Source: an uncultured Clostridia bacterium
Lineage (GTDB): Bacteria; Bacillota; Clostridia; Oscillospirales; Acutalibacteraceae
Assembly: GCA_947623175.1 (NCBI GenBank)
Contig: CANQGK010000001.1
Span: 143,431-207,430, forward strand
Direction: 5' to 3'
Length of the DNA: 64,000 nt
Shown: positions 36,541-46,044 of the stretch, one piece after another
Numbering within the stretch: position 1 is the stretch's first letter
Layout of the letters: the number at the start of each line of letters is the position of its first letter
The notes under the pieces: model-generated
Seen by the model: only the letters and a program-made list of their open reading frames with translations
Told to the model about the DNA's origin: nothing
Database searches by the model: none
Made by a program: the position numbers and the translations under genes

Positions 36541-39444
36541 TTATTTGAGATCGTATTCTTCTCTCTTATTAGCAAGCTCGATATCAATATCGTCCGCCAT
36601 ATCGCTCATGGTCTTTCTTACCTCGTCGTTGTCGTAAACGATATTGCGGAAAGCGAAGTTAAATAATCGCTCGGTAAAGTATCCGCCGGGTACTTCGCTG
36701 TATTCCTTTAAATGCTCCTGCTGATAGAGCATACTGTCTTTCATGTCTTTGTTCCATTTTACGGCCTTCATGGCGTTTTTATTTGCCGAATTATAGCGCG
36801 CCGCGGCGCCTACGACCGCCTCAAGCCGTTTTCCGAACATATCTTGCGCGTCGGCGGAGCACCACCACATAAGAAAATCACCGGCGGCTTGCTTATTTTC
36901 GGAATCGGACATAATAACCGAACCCGTCGCGCGGGTCACCGTGGTATGATTAATATTCCCCTCGCTGTCCGCGGTTCCGGGAACGGGAAGCATTCCCCAC
37001 AAATTTTTAATTTCCGGTGCGAAAAGCGTCAGGGTATTGTACATCGAAAAATCCACAACCGCTATTGGCATTTCGCCGTTGCGGAAGCGGTTGGCAAAAT
37101 CGAAGGATAAAGCAAAGCCGTATTCCTTATAGAGCGTCGAAAAGAGCTTCATGCTCTCGACCGCGGCGGACGAGGATAAACCGGAGCTTTTCATATCGTT
37201 AACGTAAAGATCACCGCCGCGCTGATACAAAAAGGTCAAAAAGTTATCGACGGTGGGAAGCAGTCCGAAGGAGAGCGCGCTTTTCTTCATTTTAGGCAAA
37301 ACGGTCTCCAAAATCAGATCCCAGCGTGTCAAATCGGAGGGCGCGATATTTAATTCGCGCAAAATATCCGTACGGTAAAAGAGCATAGGCCAGGTTTGAG
37401 TTTCGGGCAATGCGTATAAACCGTCTCGGAATTTAAATACGTTCAAAGAATAATCGTGAAATTGGCTTGTTAAAAATTCGCCGTCAATATAATCGTACAA
37501 ATTCTCCGCCGCGTTTCGCAAAGCCAAATTATTTACGTCGGTCTGCGCAACGCCGAGCACGACGTCCGGCCCTTTATGGGCTAAAATCGACGGCAGCAGC
37601 GCCGTAGTGGATACCAATTGTACCTGAACGGCAATATTCGTTTTAGGAGTGAAATAGGTGGATGCGATTTGTCTCAGTATCTGGGCCTGGTCCTGTGAAG
37701 TGGTCATCCATACCGTAATCGATTTATCGGACTCGATTTCGGTTTGTCCTACCTTCGAATAATCCATAACAAATGATGACAGAAAATTACAAAAATAATG
37801 TGTCACAAGCTTAAAAAATCCCGCTTCGCCCTGCAAAAGCTCTGCGTCGGGCGCGCCGAAACGAACGTAATCAAGCTGCAGCGGCTGACCGCGCTGTTCG
37901 TTAATCCATGTGCCGAACGAGGCTATATTGTCCTTAAAGGTGGAGAGTCTTACCGAAATTTTATCGGTATCCCGAAGCATTAAATCAAGATTTGTATAAA
38001 GGCGCTTTACGTCTACGAGAGAAGAGGCGTTGCCTTCGATCTTCACTATGCCCTGCTCCAGCGCTTTAAGCCGAGCGCTTAAATCTTTCATCCGTTCGAT
38101 AGTTTCGGGAATGCTTCTGTCAAAACGGTAATCACGATACGGATCCGGATTTACGCCGGTTACCGCGATAATTTTTCGGTATACGTTATTGAGCTCGTTA
38201 AGCAGATTTGAAGCGTTTTGAATTACCTCGCTGTAATCCCCCATCGAAACGGCAAGTCTCAAGGTATGCTCGCCTTTCTCAAGGTAAATTTTATAGGGAG
38301 TTTCGGTTTTGTCGGCAAAAAAGCCGGATTGCCATGTCGTACTGTAGGGGAAAAGCCAGGAATCGGCTTCCTTAAAGGGCAGTTTCCCGTCTATGTAAAT
38401 GCTCCGACAGCAGCCGCGCCCCTCCTTATACGCCTGCTTAAAATGCGAGGACAAAGCGTAAAATCCGGATTTTTCCACCGTGAAATTCCACTCTATCCAT
38501 TGGTCGGCGTTAGACCACATCTGTCCGCCTAAGCTGTTGTAAACGATTTTATAAGCCGAATAGGGCTCAACGGTAGGCGAAGTGCGGTCGGATACCGGAT
38601 AAAGCATCTGACTCGATTTTATATCGGCGTCCTCGGCTTGCAGAACAATATCGGGAAGGTCTGATTCTTCGGCTGTATTTTCGTAAGCCTTTACTACCGT
38701 TTCATACTCTTTCGCTCTTGTATCGAGCACCGATTTAAAGCATATTTTTCCCCATACCGCGGGTTCCGCCGCGCCTTCAAGCTTAAAATTATGCTCTCCG
38801 GCGGATAAATAAAAACAAAACGGTTCGCGGTTTATTCCGGAAGGATCTTCTGCAAATTGCCACGTCCAGGACGGCTTTTCGATCTGGGTGATCATTATTT
38901 CATTGCCCTGCGTATCCGTTTCGGGTTTATCCGTAGCGTCGCCCCAAATACGTGAAAATGCGAGATTTTGCGCTTCGACAAAGGGAGCTTCGTTATCTAT
39001 TTTTACACTGCGCTCGATATTGTCGCCCGCGCCCTCCACCGTGTAATATTCAAAATAAAGGCAGTAAAGTCCGCTTTTTTTAACCGAAAAATCCCAGGAA
39101 ACCGTATCGTTTTCCGGCTGGTACAATGCCGCGCCGCTTCTTCCCGCATAGTTGTTTTCTATACGGGAAGAAGGAGCATTTGAAAGATTTGCTTTCGAAA
39201 TCGGCAATTCAATTTCGTCGGGCGGGCAATCCGCGGAGTTGTATTCGGCGTAATAGTCGTAATACGAAATTATATCGCTTGCGGTAATTGTATTAACCTT
39301 ATTCCAATCAAAATCATCCGAATAATCCGTTTCGGCACTGCACAAAATCGGAGTCACAGAAGACAGCACAATACAAACCGTAATGCAAAATATTATGGTT
39401 TTTGTCTTTATGTTATTGAAATAAGAGTTCATAAATATACCCAC
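36541..39444 (-). CDS. extracellular solute-binding protein fused to N-terminal binding-type domains
   Basis: 967 aa; two similar beta-rich segments (KKSGLYCLYFEYYT / EKSGFYALSSHFKQ) then SBP domain (ITVWMTTSQDQAQILRQIASTYF...GDFLMWWCSADAQDMFGKRLEAVVG). Confidence 0.8.
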   Translation of the reverse strand: MGIFMNSYFNNIKTKTIIFCITVCIVLSSVTPILCSAETDYSDDFDWNKVNTITASDIISYYDYYAEYNSADCPPDEIELPISKANLSNAPSSRIENNYAGRSGAALYQPENDTVSWDFSVKKSGLYCLYFEYYTVEGAGDNIERSVKIDNEAPFVEAQNLAFSRIWGDATDKPETDTQGNEIMITQIEKPSWTWQFAEDPSGINREPFCFYLSAGEHNFKLEGAAEPAVWGKICFKSVLDTRAKEYETVVKAYENTAEESDLPDIVLQAEDADIKSSQMLYPVSDRTSPTVEPYSAYKIVYNSLGGQMWSNADQWIEWNFTVEKSGFYALSSHFKQAYKEGRGCCRSIYIDGKLPFKEADSWLFPYSTTWQSGFFADKTETPYKIYLEKGEHTLRLAVSMGDYSEVIQNASNLLNELNNVYRKIIAVTGVNPDPYRDYRFDRSIPETIERMKDLSARLKALEQGIVKIEGNASSLVDVKRLYTNLDLMLRDTDKISVRLSTFKDNIASFGTWINEQRGQPLQLDYVRFGAPDAELLQGEAGFFKLVTHYFCNFLSSFVMDYSKVGQTEIESDKSITVWMTTSQDQAQILRQIASTYFTPKTNIAVQVQLVSTTALLPSILAHKGPDVVLGVAQTDVNNLALRNAAENLYDYIDGEFLTSQFHDYSLNVFKFRDGLYALPETQTWPMLFYRTDILRELNIAPSDLTRWDLILETVLPKMKKSALSFGLLPTVDNFLTFLYQRGGDLYVNDMKSSGLSSSAAVESMKLFSTLYKEYGFALSFDFANRFRNGEMPIAVVDFSMYNTLTLFAPEIKNLWGMLPVPGTADSEGNINHTTVTRATGSVIMSDSENKQAAGDFLMWWCSADAQDMFGKRLEAVVGAAARYNSANKNAMKAVKWNKDMKDSMLYQQEHLKEYSEVPGGYFTERLFNFAFRNIVYDNDEVRKTMSDMADDIDIELANKREEYDLK

Positions 39445-39487
39445 CGAATCTTTACTCGATTTTAAGCCTTTACCTTAAATCATTTAA

Positions 39488-41041
39488 TTAAAACAGGTTT
39501 TTAATGGTTTTGTCATAAGTGGTGCCGAGGGCGTCTATAGCGGCGCTCGGAGTATTTTTATCGTAAAAAATAGGTGTGAACATCGCTTTATCGATGAAAC
39601 CGCCGTACACACGCGGCAATCCCACGCCGGGATCCGATTCCATATTGCTAAGCAGTTTCAAATACATGTTAAGGCTGTTTGTATCGCCCTTTTGGAAATA
39701 ATCCGCCGCAATTTCTTCCTGCCAGGAATTTGCGTCGTAGCCCTTCGGATATTCGGCTAACGCATTCATAATCTTTGCGGTAAAATCACGCTCGTTATTT
39801 GTTTTAGTGATTGTAAATACACGCGCGTTGGAGCTTAAGCTCGTATAAGACTTGCCGCCGGCGTCGGGGCCCAAAGGCATCGGTAAAAGTCCGAATTTTA
39901 TATTGTTGCCCTTTTTGGCTACCTTAGGTCTTATCTGTTGATTGAAAACCCAGGAATCGTCTAACAGAAACGCCAATTTGCCGTCTATAAAGGACTGTAC
40001 GTAATCGGGTCCGCCGGTATCTGCCTGCCCCTTTTGGAACTGTGCGGAAACGGTGTAATAAACCTTACTTGTATTGACAATGTCGTACATCCAATCAAGC
40101 GCATTCTTTATATTTCTGCTGTTGTAAGTGGGGCTTGCTTTGCCGTTGGAGCCTATGGTGACGATTTTGCCGCCGTTTGCCGCGATAAGCATCTGCGATA
40201 CCTTAGAGGGCGAGCCGCCTATTCCGTAGGTGCCCTGTGAAGCGTTCGTAGTGGCTCTGGCATATTCCAAAAGCTTTGCGAAGGTCCATTGCTTTTTATC
40301 AATCAATTTATAAATACCATCTGCGTCTATGCCCTTGCTCTCAAGCATGGTTTTATTAACGGCTATACAGAAACGAAGCTCGGGCGGCTTTTCGAATTGC
40401 AGTCCGTAATGATTTTTACCGAGCGTGGCGGCTTTGGTATAGCCGGACCAGAAATTCGGATTGTTTACGTTAACCCCTTTTACGGTATTCCATGGTACGA
40501 TATATCCGGAAGACGCAAGTCCGGTTATATCCTCGACGTTGGTTTCCAAAATATTGGCTACCTTTTTACCCGCCATAATCAAGCTTGCAAGGTTATTGGT
40601 ATTAGGATATCCGTTGATAACCTTGATAGTGACGTCGTATTCCTTTTCGACCTCTTCTATACGCTGCCAGAAAAGCTTTTCAAAGGTATATTGCGCCTTT
40701 GCTTTGGTTTGCGGCAGATAGGAAGACATAATCGTAAAGGTTTTTCCCTTGGTATCCACCTTTATTTCGTCGGACGTCGTAGAAGAGGTGGTTTGATTGC
40801 CGCCTGTAACCTGACTTCCGCCGGAGCCCGAAACCTTACTGCCGCCGGAGCCGCCTTGGCTTTGATTGCCGTCGGCGCCGGGTTGAACTTCGGAATCGTC
40901 GTAAATTACGGTCGTATAGGTGCTGTATTCGCTGCCGTCGTCCTTTGAGCTCTTACAGCCGGCAAAGGACACAACTAAAAGCGATAGCGACAAAATTAAC
41001 GACATCCCGCGTATCATCTTTTTACGAACTGTTTTATTCAT
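39488..41041 (-). CDS. sugar ABC transporter substrate-binding lipoprotein
   Basis: 517 aa; lipobox VSFAGC, Ser/Gly-rich linker, extracellular SBP fold. Confidence 0.82.
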   Translation of the reverse strand: MNKTVRKKMIRGMSLILSLSLLVVSFAGCKSSKDDGSEYSTYTTVIYDDSEVQPGADGNQSQGGSGGSKVSGSGGSQVTGGNQTTSSTTSDEIKVDTKGKTFTIMSSYLPQTKAKAQYTFEKLFWQRIEEVEKEYDVTIKVINGYPNTNNLASLIMAGKKVANILETNVEDITGLASSGYIVPWNTVKGVNVNNPNFWSGYTKAATLGKNHYGLQFEKPPELRFCIAVNKTMLESKGIDADGIYKLIDKKQWTFAKLLEYARATTNASQGTYGIGGSPSKVSQMLIAANGGKIVTIGSNGKASPTYNSRNIKNALDWMYDIVNTSKVYYTVSAQFQKGQADTGGPDYVQSFIDGKLAFLLDDSWVFNQQIRPKVAKKGNNIKFGLLPMPLGPDAGGKSYTSLSSNARVFTITKTNNERDFTAKIMNALAEYPKGYDANSWQEEIAADYFQKGDTNSLNMYLKLLSNMESDPGVGLPRVYGGFIDKAMFTPIFYDKNTPSAAIDALGTTYDKTIKNLF

Positions 41042-44000
41042 GATAAATCCTCCTGATTAATTTTTTTATTTTGTTTAAAGCATATCCCGAAGCCTTCACA
41101 GCCGAAGGGAATGAAGCTGTAAGCGTCCATCCAGGTGTTCGGCCGTTTAATTTCGAGATTTACGAAATCCTCCCAGCCGAACTCACCGGTAAAGGTATGG
41201 GGACCGACCAGCGTGGTAACCCCTTTACAGTGGTGGTGCGGGCCGAGCAGATTGCGATTGGTTCCGAAAAGTCTTACCGTAACCTCATTTTTACCCGGCA
41301 AAAGCAACTCGGTAATATCGACCTTTTCGTCCATACGAAGAATTGCTTTACGCTTTTGATTTATAAGTATTTCCGCCGAGCTTGCCGCGCCCTCCTCTAC
41401 GGACAGGTAAACCCTGTCGTTTCGGTCGGGATAATCCAGATCAAAACGGTAATCGGCGCATCCCCTGTAGAAGAAAAGCTTTTGTTTTGTCAGATCTCCC
41501 ATTTTCAAAGGAGCGGGCGGCGCCAGATAAAATCCCGATTTGTCAACCTTTATAAAGGTGCCTTTATCGCAAATTTCGCCCTTTGCGGCAACCGAAAAAT
41601 CGCCTAAAACGTAAATGGCTTCCGGCTCTACGGGATAAAAGAAGCTGTTGTTTACGCTTTCAAAATCGCCGAGCTTTTTGGTGCCGCGCGACGCTTTATA
41701 AACAATATCCACAAGATTAATTCCCGGCTTTACGTATGAAGCAGCGTCGTACACCCGAACACAGCGGTCGATGTAGAAGCTGTCGGCTTTAGCCGTAAGC
41801 TTATTGCCGTTTAATAAAATCTCATCCGCAAACTCGGTTTCGGCGGCAATTTGTATACCGCTCAGGTCGAGATCGTCGGCGCACTCGAACAGATACCTTA
41901 CACGCAGCTTTGCGCTTTCGCAATTAAGCTTATTTAACTCGTCATATATTCGGTTTATTTGCTTAACGGTATAATCCGGTTGTGAAAGCTCGCCGTCGTT
42001 TAAAGCGTAAGCACAATAATCCACGGTAAGAGCGTTCGGAAGCGTCAGCCGTATGTCGCAATTTTTGATAAAGCGTTCGCATTTCTTCTCGAGCAAAACC
42101 GGCTGTAAATCGGAAGCAAGCGTTAAATCGATTACCTTATTATCCCTCGGCAAAAGGGGTAAAACAAAGCAAACGCCCTCGTCGGTTTTTTGGAAAGGAA
42201 CCGCCCGTTTTGTATCCGTCTGTAAATCCCAAAGATATACCGCCTTATTTTCCGGGCAATCGTCATAAATACATACGAGCGCCTTTTGGTCGGAATAATC
42301 CTCGTCCGTCCAGATATGGAACCGTCTGCCGCCATCTATTTCGCGTGAATGAATCGTCACGCCTTTGGCAAGAGAGCCGTTTTCCTTATGTCTTACTTCG
42401 CAAAAGCGACGGATATTCCTCGAATACGCCCACTTGTTTAAACAGCTTCTGTGGTTTGCGACAACAAGGCAATTATCGAACCGGCTTTTGGATTTGTCGG
42501 GCAAAGCGGGTTTAGCGTTGAGGAAATAAACCTTTCCATCCTTTGAAATAAACCGCTCGAGCAAAGAAACGGTAGTTTGCTCGAGTATTTCGCATTCGGG
42601 CACTATGACGGTGCGGTATTCCCTTTCGCCCACGCGAAAAGCACCGTTTTCGGTTATCGAGCCGTATTCCGCCAAAATCGATTCGTCGCCCAGCTCAAAA
42701 TCCAACTGTAAATCCAAAAGACACTCCAACAACGCGCGAAATGAAGCGCAATAAAGCTGTGCGGCGCTGTCGTCCTTTTCACCGGCGAAGCCCAATTTGA
42801 CGCTTTGCAGCGGAGAAATAATCAAAAGCTCACAAAGGCGTGTGCCCTCGGTCATTTTTTGATTAAAATTATTTATCCAGGTCATAAGCTGCGGAAAAAG
42901 CTTCCACCAGACCGACTGATATGAGAAAAAGGGCGGATAATCGCGCTTGCGTCTTCCGGCTATCGAATAGGCGGAAAGATGAAAGCAGGGCTTTGTAACC
43001 CCGAGGGCGGACTGCCTTCCCCATATATGCATAACGTCGCAGAAGGTCAAATTCCAGCCGCTCCCGCCGAAGGATTCGCTTATTACCTCCGGCTTGCCCA
43101 GCTGTTGAGCAATGCTTGAAACCTGCTTTTCGAGCACGGGGCTTGTGTTGCGATTTCCCAAATGATCGATGCCGGGCATCTGCATAAGGGCGTAATGCCG
43201 CATAACGCCGCAATTTGTAACCATCTGGCTGTAGAGACCGTCCTCGGTGGCGAAATGCCCCGTCAGAGTAAGCTCATTTTGTCGGCACCAATCGGCAATT
43301 TGACGGGTGTAATTTTTACAAAACAGCTGTGACGCAAGATCGCGGAAGCGTTTTCTGAACATCTTGCTTTCGGGCGAATCTTTTATAAGCATCCACAAAT
43401 CATCGAGCAGATCCGAGCCGTAATTCGACTGCCAGCAGGCAACCATTTCCCTGCTCCAGGGCATTCGTTTTATTTGCGGCTCGTCGGTAAAAAAGCCGCG
43501 TATCGTATTACCGAAGTATTTTGAATAACGCTTTTTATATGCTTCGTGGGTGTTTTTGATAAATTCTTTTACCGTATCGTAAGAAAGCAGGTCGACGTAG
43601 CCGGTCACGATCCGATAGCTGCAAAAGAGATCCCCTTCCCGCGCATCGGTATCGGCAATACGGATATATTTGCCGTCGTCCGTCTTTCGGAAGGCGCAAA
43701 GCGTTTTCTCGGGCGACGGGATCTCGTTATCCGTAAAGCACAGATATTTCATTTGATGCTCTTCGCCCAAAGAGGTCACCTTGCCGTCCGCCGCTCCGCT
43801 GGGCCAGCCGTTTTCATCGTATATCCAGACCTCTATTCCGAGGCGGTGGGCTTCTTCGATTGCATAATCACAACATTCGAACCATTCTTCACCCATATAT
43901 GCAAATCGCAAGCCCGCCCGCGCGTGAATTACGACGCCCAAAAAGCGGTTATTGGAAAATTCCCGCATTTGCCTGCTTATTTCCGCCTTATTGATATTGT

Positions 44001-44067
44001 CGTTCCAGCTCCAAAAGCAAATCGGCTTTCCGTTAATTACTTTATTTTCACACGACAAAGGAAACAA
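41038..44067 (-). CDS. large glycoside hydrolase (GH106-like)
   Basis: 1009 aa; GKPICFWSWNDNINKAEISRQMREF...GVVIHARAGL...IEVWIYDENGWPSGAADGKV...GHFATEDGLYSQMVTNCGVMRHYALMQMPGIDHLG. Confidence 0.7.
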   Translation of the reverse strand: MFPLSCENKVINGKPICFWSWNDNINKAEISRQMREFSNNRFLGVVIHARAGLRFAYMGEEWFECCDYAIEEAHRLGIEVWIYDENGWPSGAADGKVTSLGEEHQMKYLCFTDNEIPSPEKTLCAFRKTDDGKYIRIADTDAREGDLFCSYRIVTGYVDLLSYDTVKEFIKNTHEAYKKRYSKYFGNTIRGFFTDEPQIKRMPWSREMVACWQSNYGSDLLDDLWMLIKDSPESKMFRKRFRDLASQLFCKNYTRQIADWCRQNELTLTGHFATEDGLYSQMVTNCGVMRHYALMQMPGIDHLGNRNTSPVLEKQVSSIAQQLGKPEVISESFGGSGWNLTFCDVMHIWGRQSALGVTKPCFHLSAYSIAGRRKRDYPPFFSYQSVWWKLFPQLMTWINNFNQKMTEGTRLCELLIISPLQSVKLGFAGEKDDSAAQLYCASFRALLECLLDLQLDFELGDESILAEYGSITENGAFRVGEREYRTVIVPECEILEQTTVSLLERFISKDGKVYFLNAKPALPDKSKSRFDNCLVVANHRSCLNKWAYSRNIRRFCEVRHKENGSLAKGVTIHSREIDGGRRFHIWTDEDYSDQKALVCIYDDCPENKAVYLWDLQTDTKRAVPFQKTDEGVCFVLPLLPRDNKVIDLTLASDLQPVLLEKKCERFIKNCDIRLTLPNALTVDYCAYALNDGELSQPDYTVKQINRIYDELNKLNCESAKLRVRYLFECADDLDLSGIQIAAETEFADEILLNGNKLTAKADSFYIDRCVRVYDAASYVKPGINLVDIVYKASRGTKKLGDFESVNNSFFYPVEPEAIYVLGDFSVAAKGEICDKGTFIKVDKSGFYLAPPAPLKMGDLTKQKLFFYRGCADYRFDLDYPDRNDRVYLSVEEGAASSAEILINQKRKAILRMDEKVDITELLLPGKNEVTVRLFGTNRNLLGPHHHCKGVTTLVGPHTFTGEFGWEDFVNLEIKRPNTWMDAYSFIPFGCEGFGICFKQNKKINQEDLS

Positions 44068-44084
44068 CCTTTCGTTTTAGGTTT

Positions 44085-46016
44085 TTATACCTTAATTTTT
44101 TTATTTCGTCCACGCTTCTTTTTGACAACAATAACGGTTACAACCGCTCCTGCAATCAGTATAACGCCTAAAATCGAACCGGCTAATACCCATGGCCAAT
44201 TATCTTGGAGCCAGGAGGAAGAATTTGAACGCTTTTTCCGCTTTGTAACGATGGTTTTTGTACCTCTTTTTGAAGTATTCTGTTCCGTCTCATTTACCGA
44301 AAGGTCTTCATCCTCAAAATAGGTATAACCGTCGTTTTCGGAATAATATCCGTCGGACTCGGAAGGAGCGTAAGTGAATTTTCCGCCCGCTTCTACGAGC
44401 AATACTCTTTGGCTGTTGTGGGGAACCTTAAGAGTAATGTTTTGTATTTGTTTTGCGTTGCCCTTTGCTATTACCTTGCCGGAGATCAAATCGGTCACTC
44501 TGTAATAGCTGTAGTAATCGAGACCGCATGCTTTAAAGGGAACGTGCACCGTCATGGCAGCGTCGGGATCGTGAATATTATTGTTCGGTATGATAAGCGC
44601 GGCTCTGTTACCGGCGTAGCGGGCGTAAGGCTGAATCGTTTCGCAGTTATCGACGTTTACCTTGCAAATATTCGTGTCGTAAAAATGCTCCGGGAAATTT
44701 ACAAACAAATCCTTATACTGACGGCGAATACGAATCATCTGTTTAACAGACTCGTAAAACTCCTGCGCGTCTTTATCCTGTAAATCGCTCTCCAAATCGA
44801 TGGGAGTATCGTAAAGAACGCCTTTACCGGCCTGTTTTTTGGCGATGGTTTCTTCGCCCGCGTACCACAAAGGAATAAACGGCGAATATAAAAGGCTGTA
44901 GCCCATGGTAAGCTCACTGCCGTCCGCCAAATATTTTGTAAGGTCGTGGTTTGATAAGGCGTGAGTGTAAAAGCGATAGCTGCCGCCTTCGTCGTTCATA
45001 CGCGAATTTTCGCTTCCGACGTGCAGTCCTTGCTTAACGCAGTCGACCATATTGTAATATTTAAGCAGCGGCTGTTCTTCCATGTAATCGTAACCTGCTC
45101 TGCCTACGAGTCCGTCTATAGGTCCTAAACCGTTCTGCTCAAAATCGTACGCGACGCCGCGGTCGTTCCAGCTTTCCGAAATGGATAGGAACTTTATTCC
45201 CTTTTGCGCCAGGCGGTTTTTAATCTCAAAGTCTACCAGCGGGCCTGCCTGCTCGGGCTCCAAATCGTACCTAAAACCGTCGCAATTTGTCGTAAGGGCA
45301 AGCTTAACCGCCTCGGAAACGAACCATTCCTTTAAGCCCATATTGCCGTCATCGTCGGTCCAATCGCTCTCGCCCCAGCTGAAATACGTGCCTTCAATTC
45401 CGGTTGCCGTGGAAGAGGTGAACCAGGTTAAGTCCTCTTTGTGCTGTTGGTATACCTCGGCAGGCGCCAATACGCCCCACGAAACTATATCGATAATTAC
45501 GCGGATATTTCGCTTATGCGCTTCGTCTACGAATTTTCTGAAAACCTGCCAGCCTTTTGCGTAATCCGTTTCGCCCGTAAGATAGGTATCTATGGTATTA
45601 AGCCCCAAATTGGCGTAGCCGTTACCCATGATACTGCCGTCGGGGTTTTTGCCGCGGTCGTTTATGGGGTTAACCCACAGTCCGTTTACGCCCATTTCTT
45701 CCAAATGGTCGAGCAATTTTATCGCTTTATTGTTAGGCGTTTGCAAATTCTGGGCTTCTTTTCCGGCGTCGACTCCGTCGTCGTTTAATACACGGTGAAG
45801 ATTAGCCCCTACGATAATAAGATCCGAAACCCAATCCGGCGTATTGTTATCGTCCACCGTCGCCTGCGTCAGCGGAGCCCATTTTGGGGTAAGCGACGAA
45901 TTGTCGATAACGGTCTTCCCGTTTGCCGCCTGCACGATTGTGCCGTTGTCCGAACCGAAGAAAAGCGAGAAGATCAATACGCTTGACAGTATTAAAGATA
46001 ATATCTTTTTCTTCAT
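44085..46016 (-). CDS. GH13 alpha-amylase family enzyme, membrane-anchored at C-terminus
   Basis: 643 aa; GFRYDLEPEQAG, FLSISESWND, ALSNHD; C-terminal WVLAGSILGVILIAGAVVTVIVVKKKRGRNKK. Confidence 0.85.
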   Translation of the reverse strand: MKKKILSLILSSVLIFSLFFGSDNGTIVQAANGKTVIDNSSLTPKWAPLTQATVDDNNTPDWVSDLIIVGANLHRVLNDDGVDAGKEAQNLQTPNNKAIKLLDHLEEMGVNGLWVNPINDRGKNPDGSIMGNGYANLGLNTIDTYLTGETDYAKGWQVFRKFVDEAHKRNIRVIIDIVSWGVLAPAEVYQQHKEDLTWFTSSTATGIEGTYFSWGESDWTDDDGNMGLKEWFVSEAVKLALTTNCDGFRYDLEPEQAGPLVDFEIKNRLAQKGIKFLSISESWNDRGVAYDFEQNGLGPIDGLVGRAGYDYMEEQPLLKYYNMVDCVKQGLHVGSENSRMNDEGGSYRFYTHALSNHDLTKYLADGSELTMGYSLLYSPFIPLWYAGEETIAKKQAGKGVLYDTPIDLESDLQDKDAQEFYESVKQMIRIRRQYKDLFVNFPEHFYDTNICKVNVDNCETIQPYARYAGNRAALIIPNNNIHDPDAAMTVHVPFKACGLDYYSYYRVTDLISGKVIAKGNAKQIQNITLKVPHNSQRVLLVEAGGKFTYAPSESDGYYSENDGYTYFEDEDLSVNETEQNTSKRGTKTIVTKRKKRSNSSSWLQDNWPWVLAGSILGVILIAGAVVTVIVVKKKRGRNKKIKV

Positions 46017-46044
46017 GATTTTACCTCAATATCTTTCTTTATTA

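Noticed and set aside
40289-40948. 219-aa plus-strand ORF antisense to a solute-binding lipoprotein gene
   Set aside because: Shadow ORF; the opposite frame is a complete lipoprotein with coherent operon context
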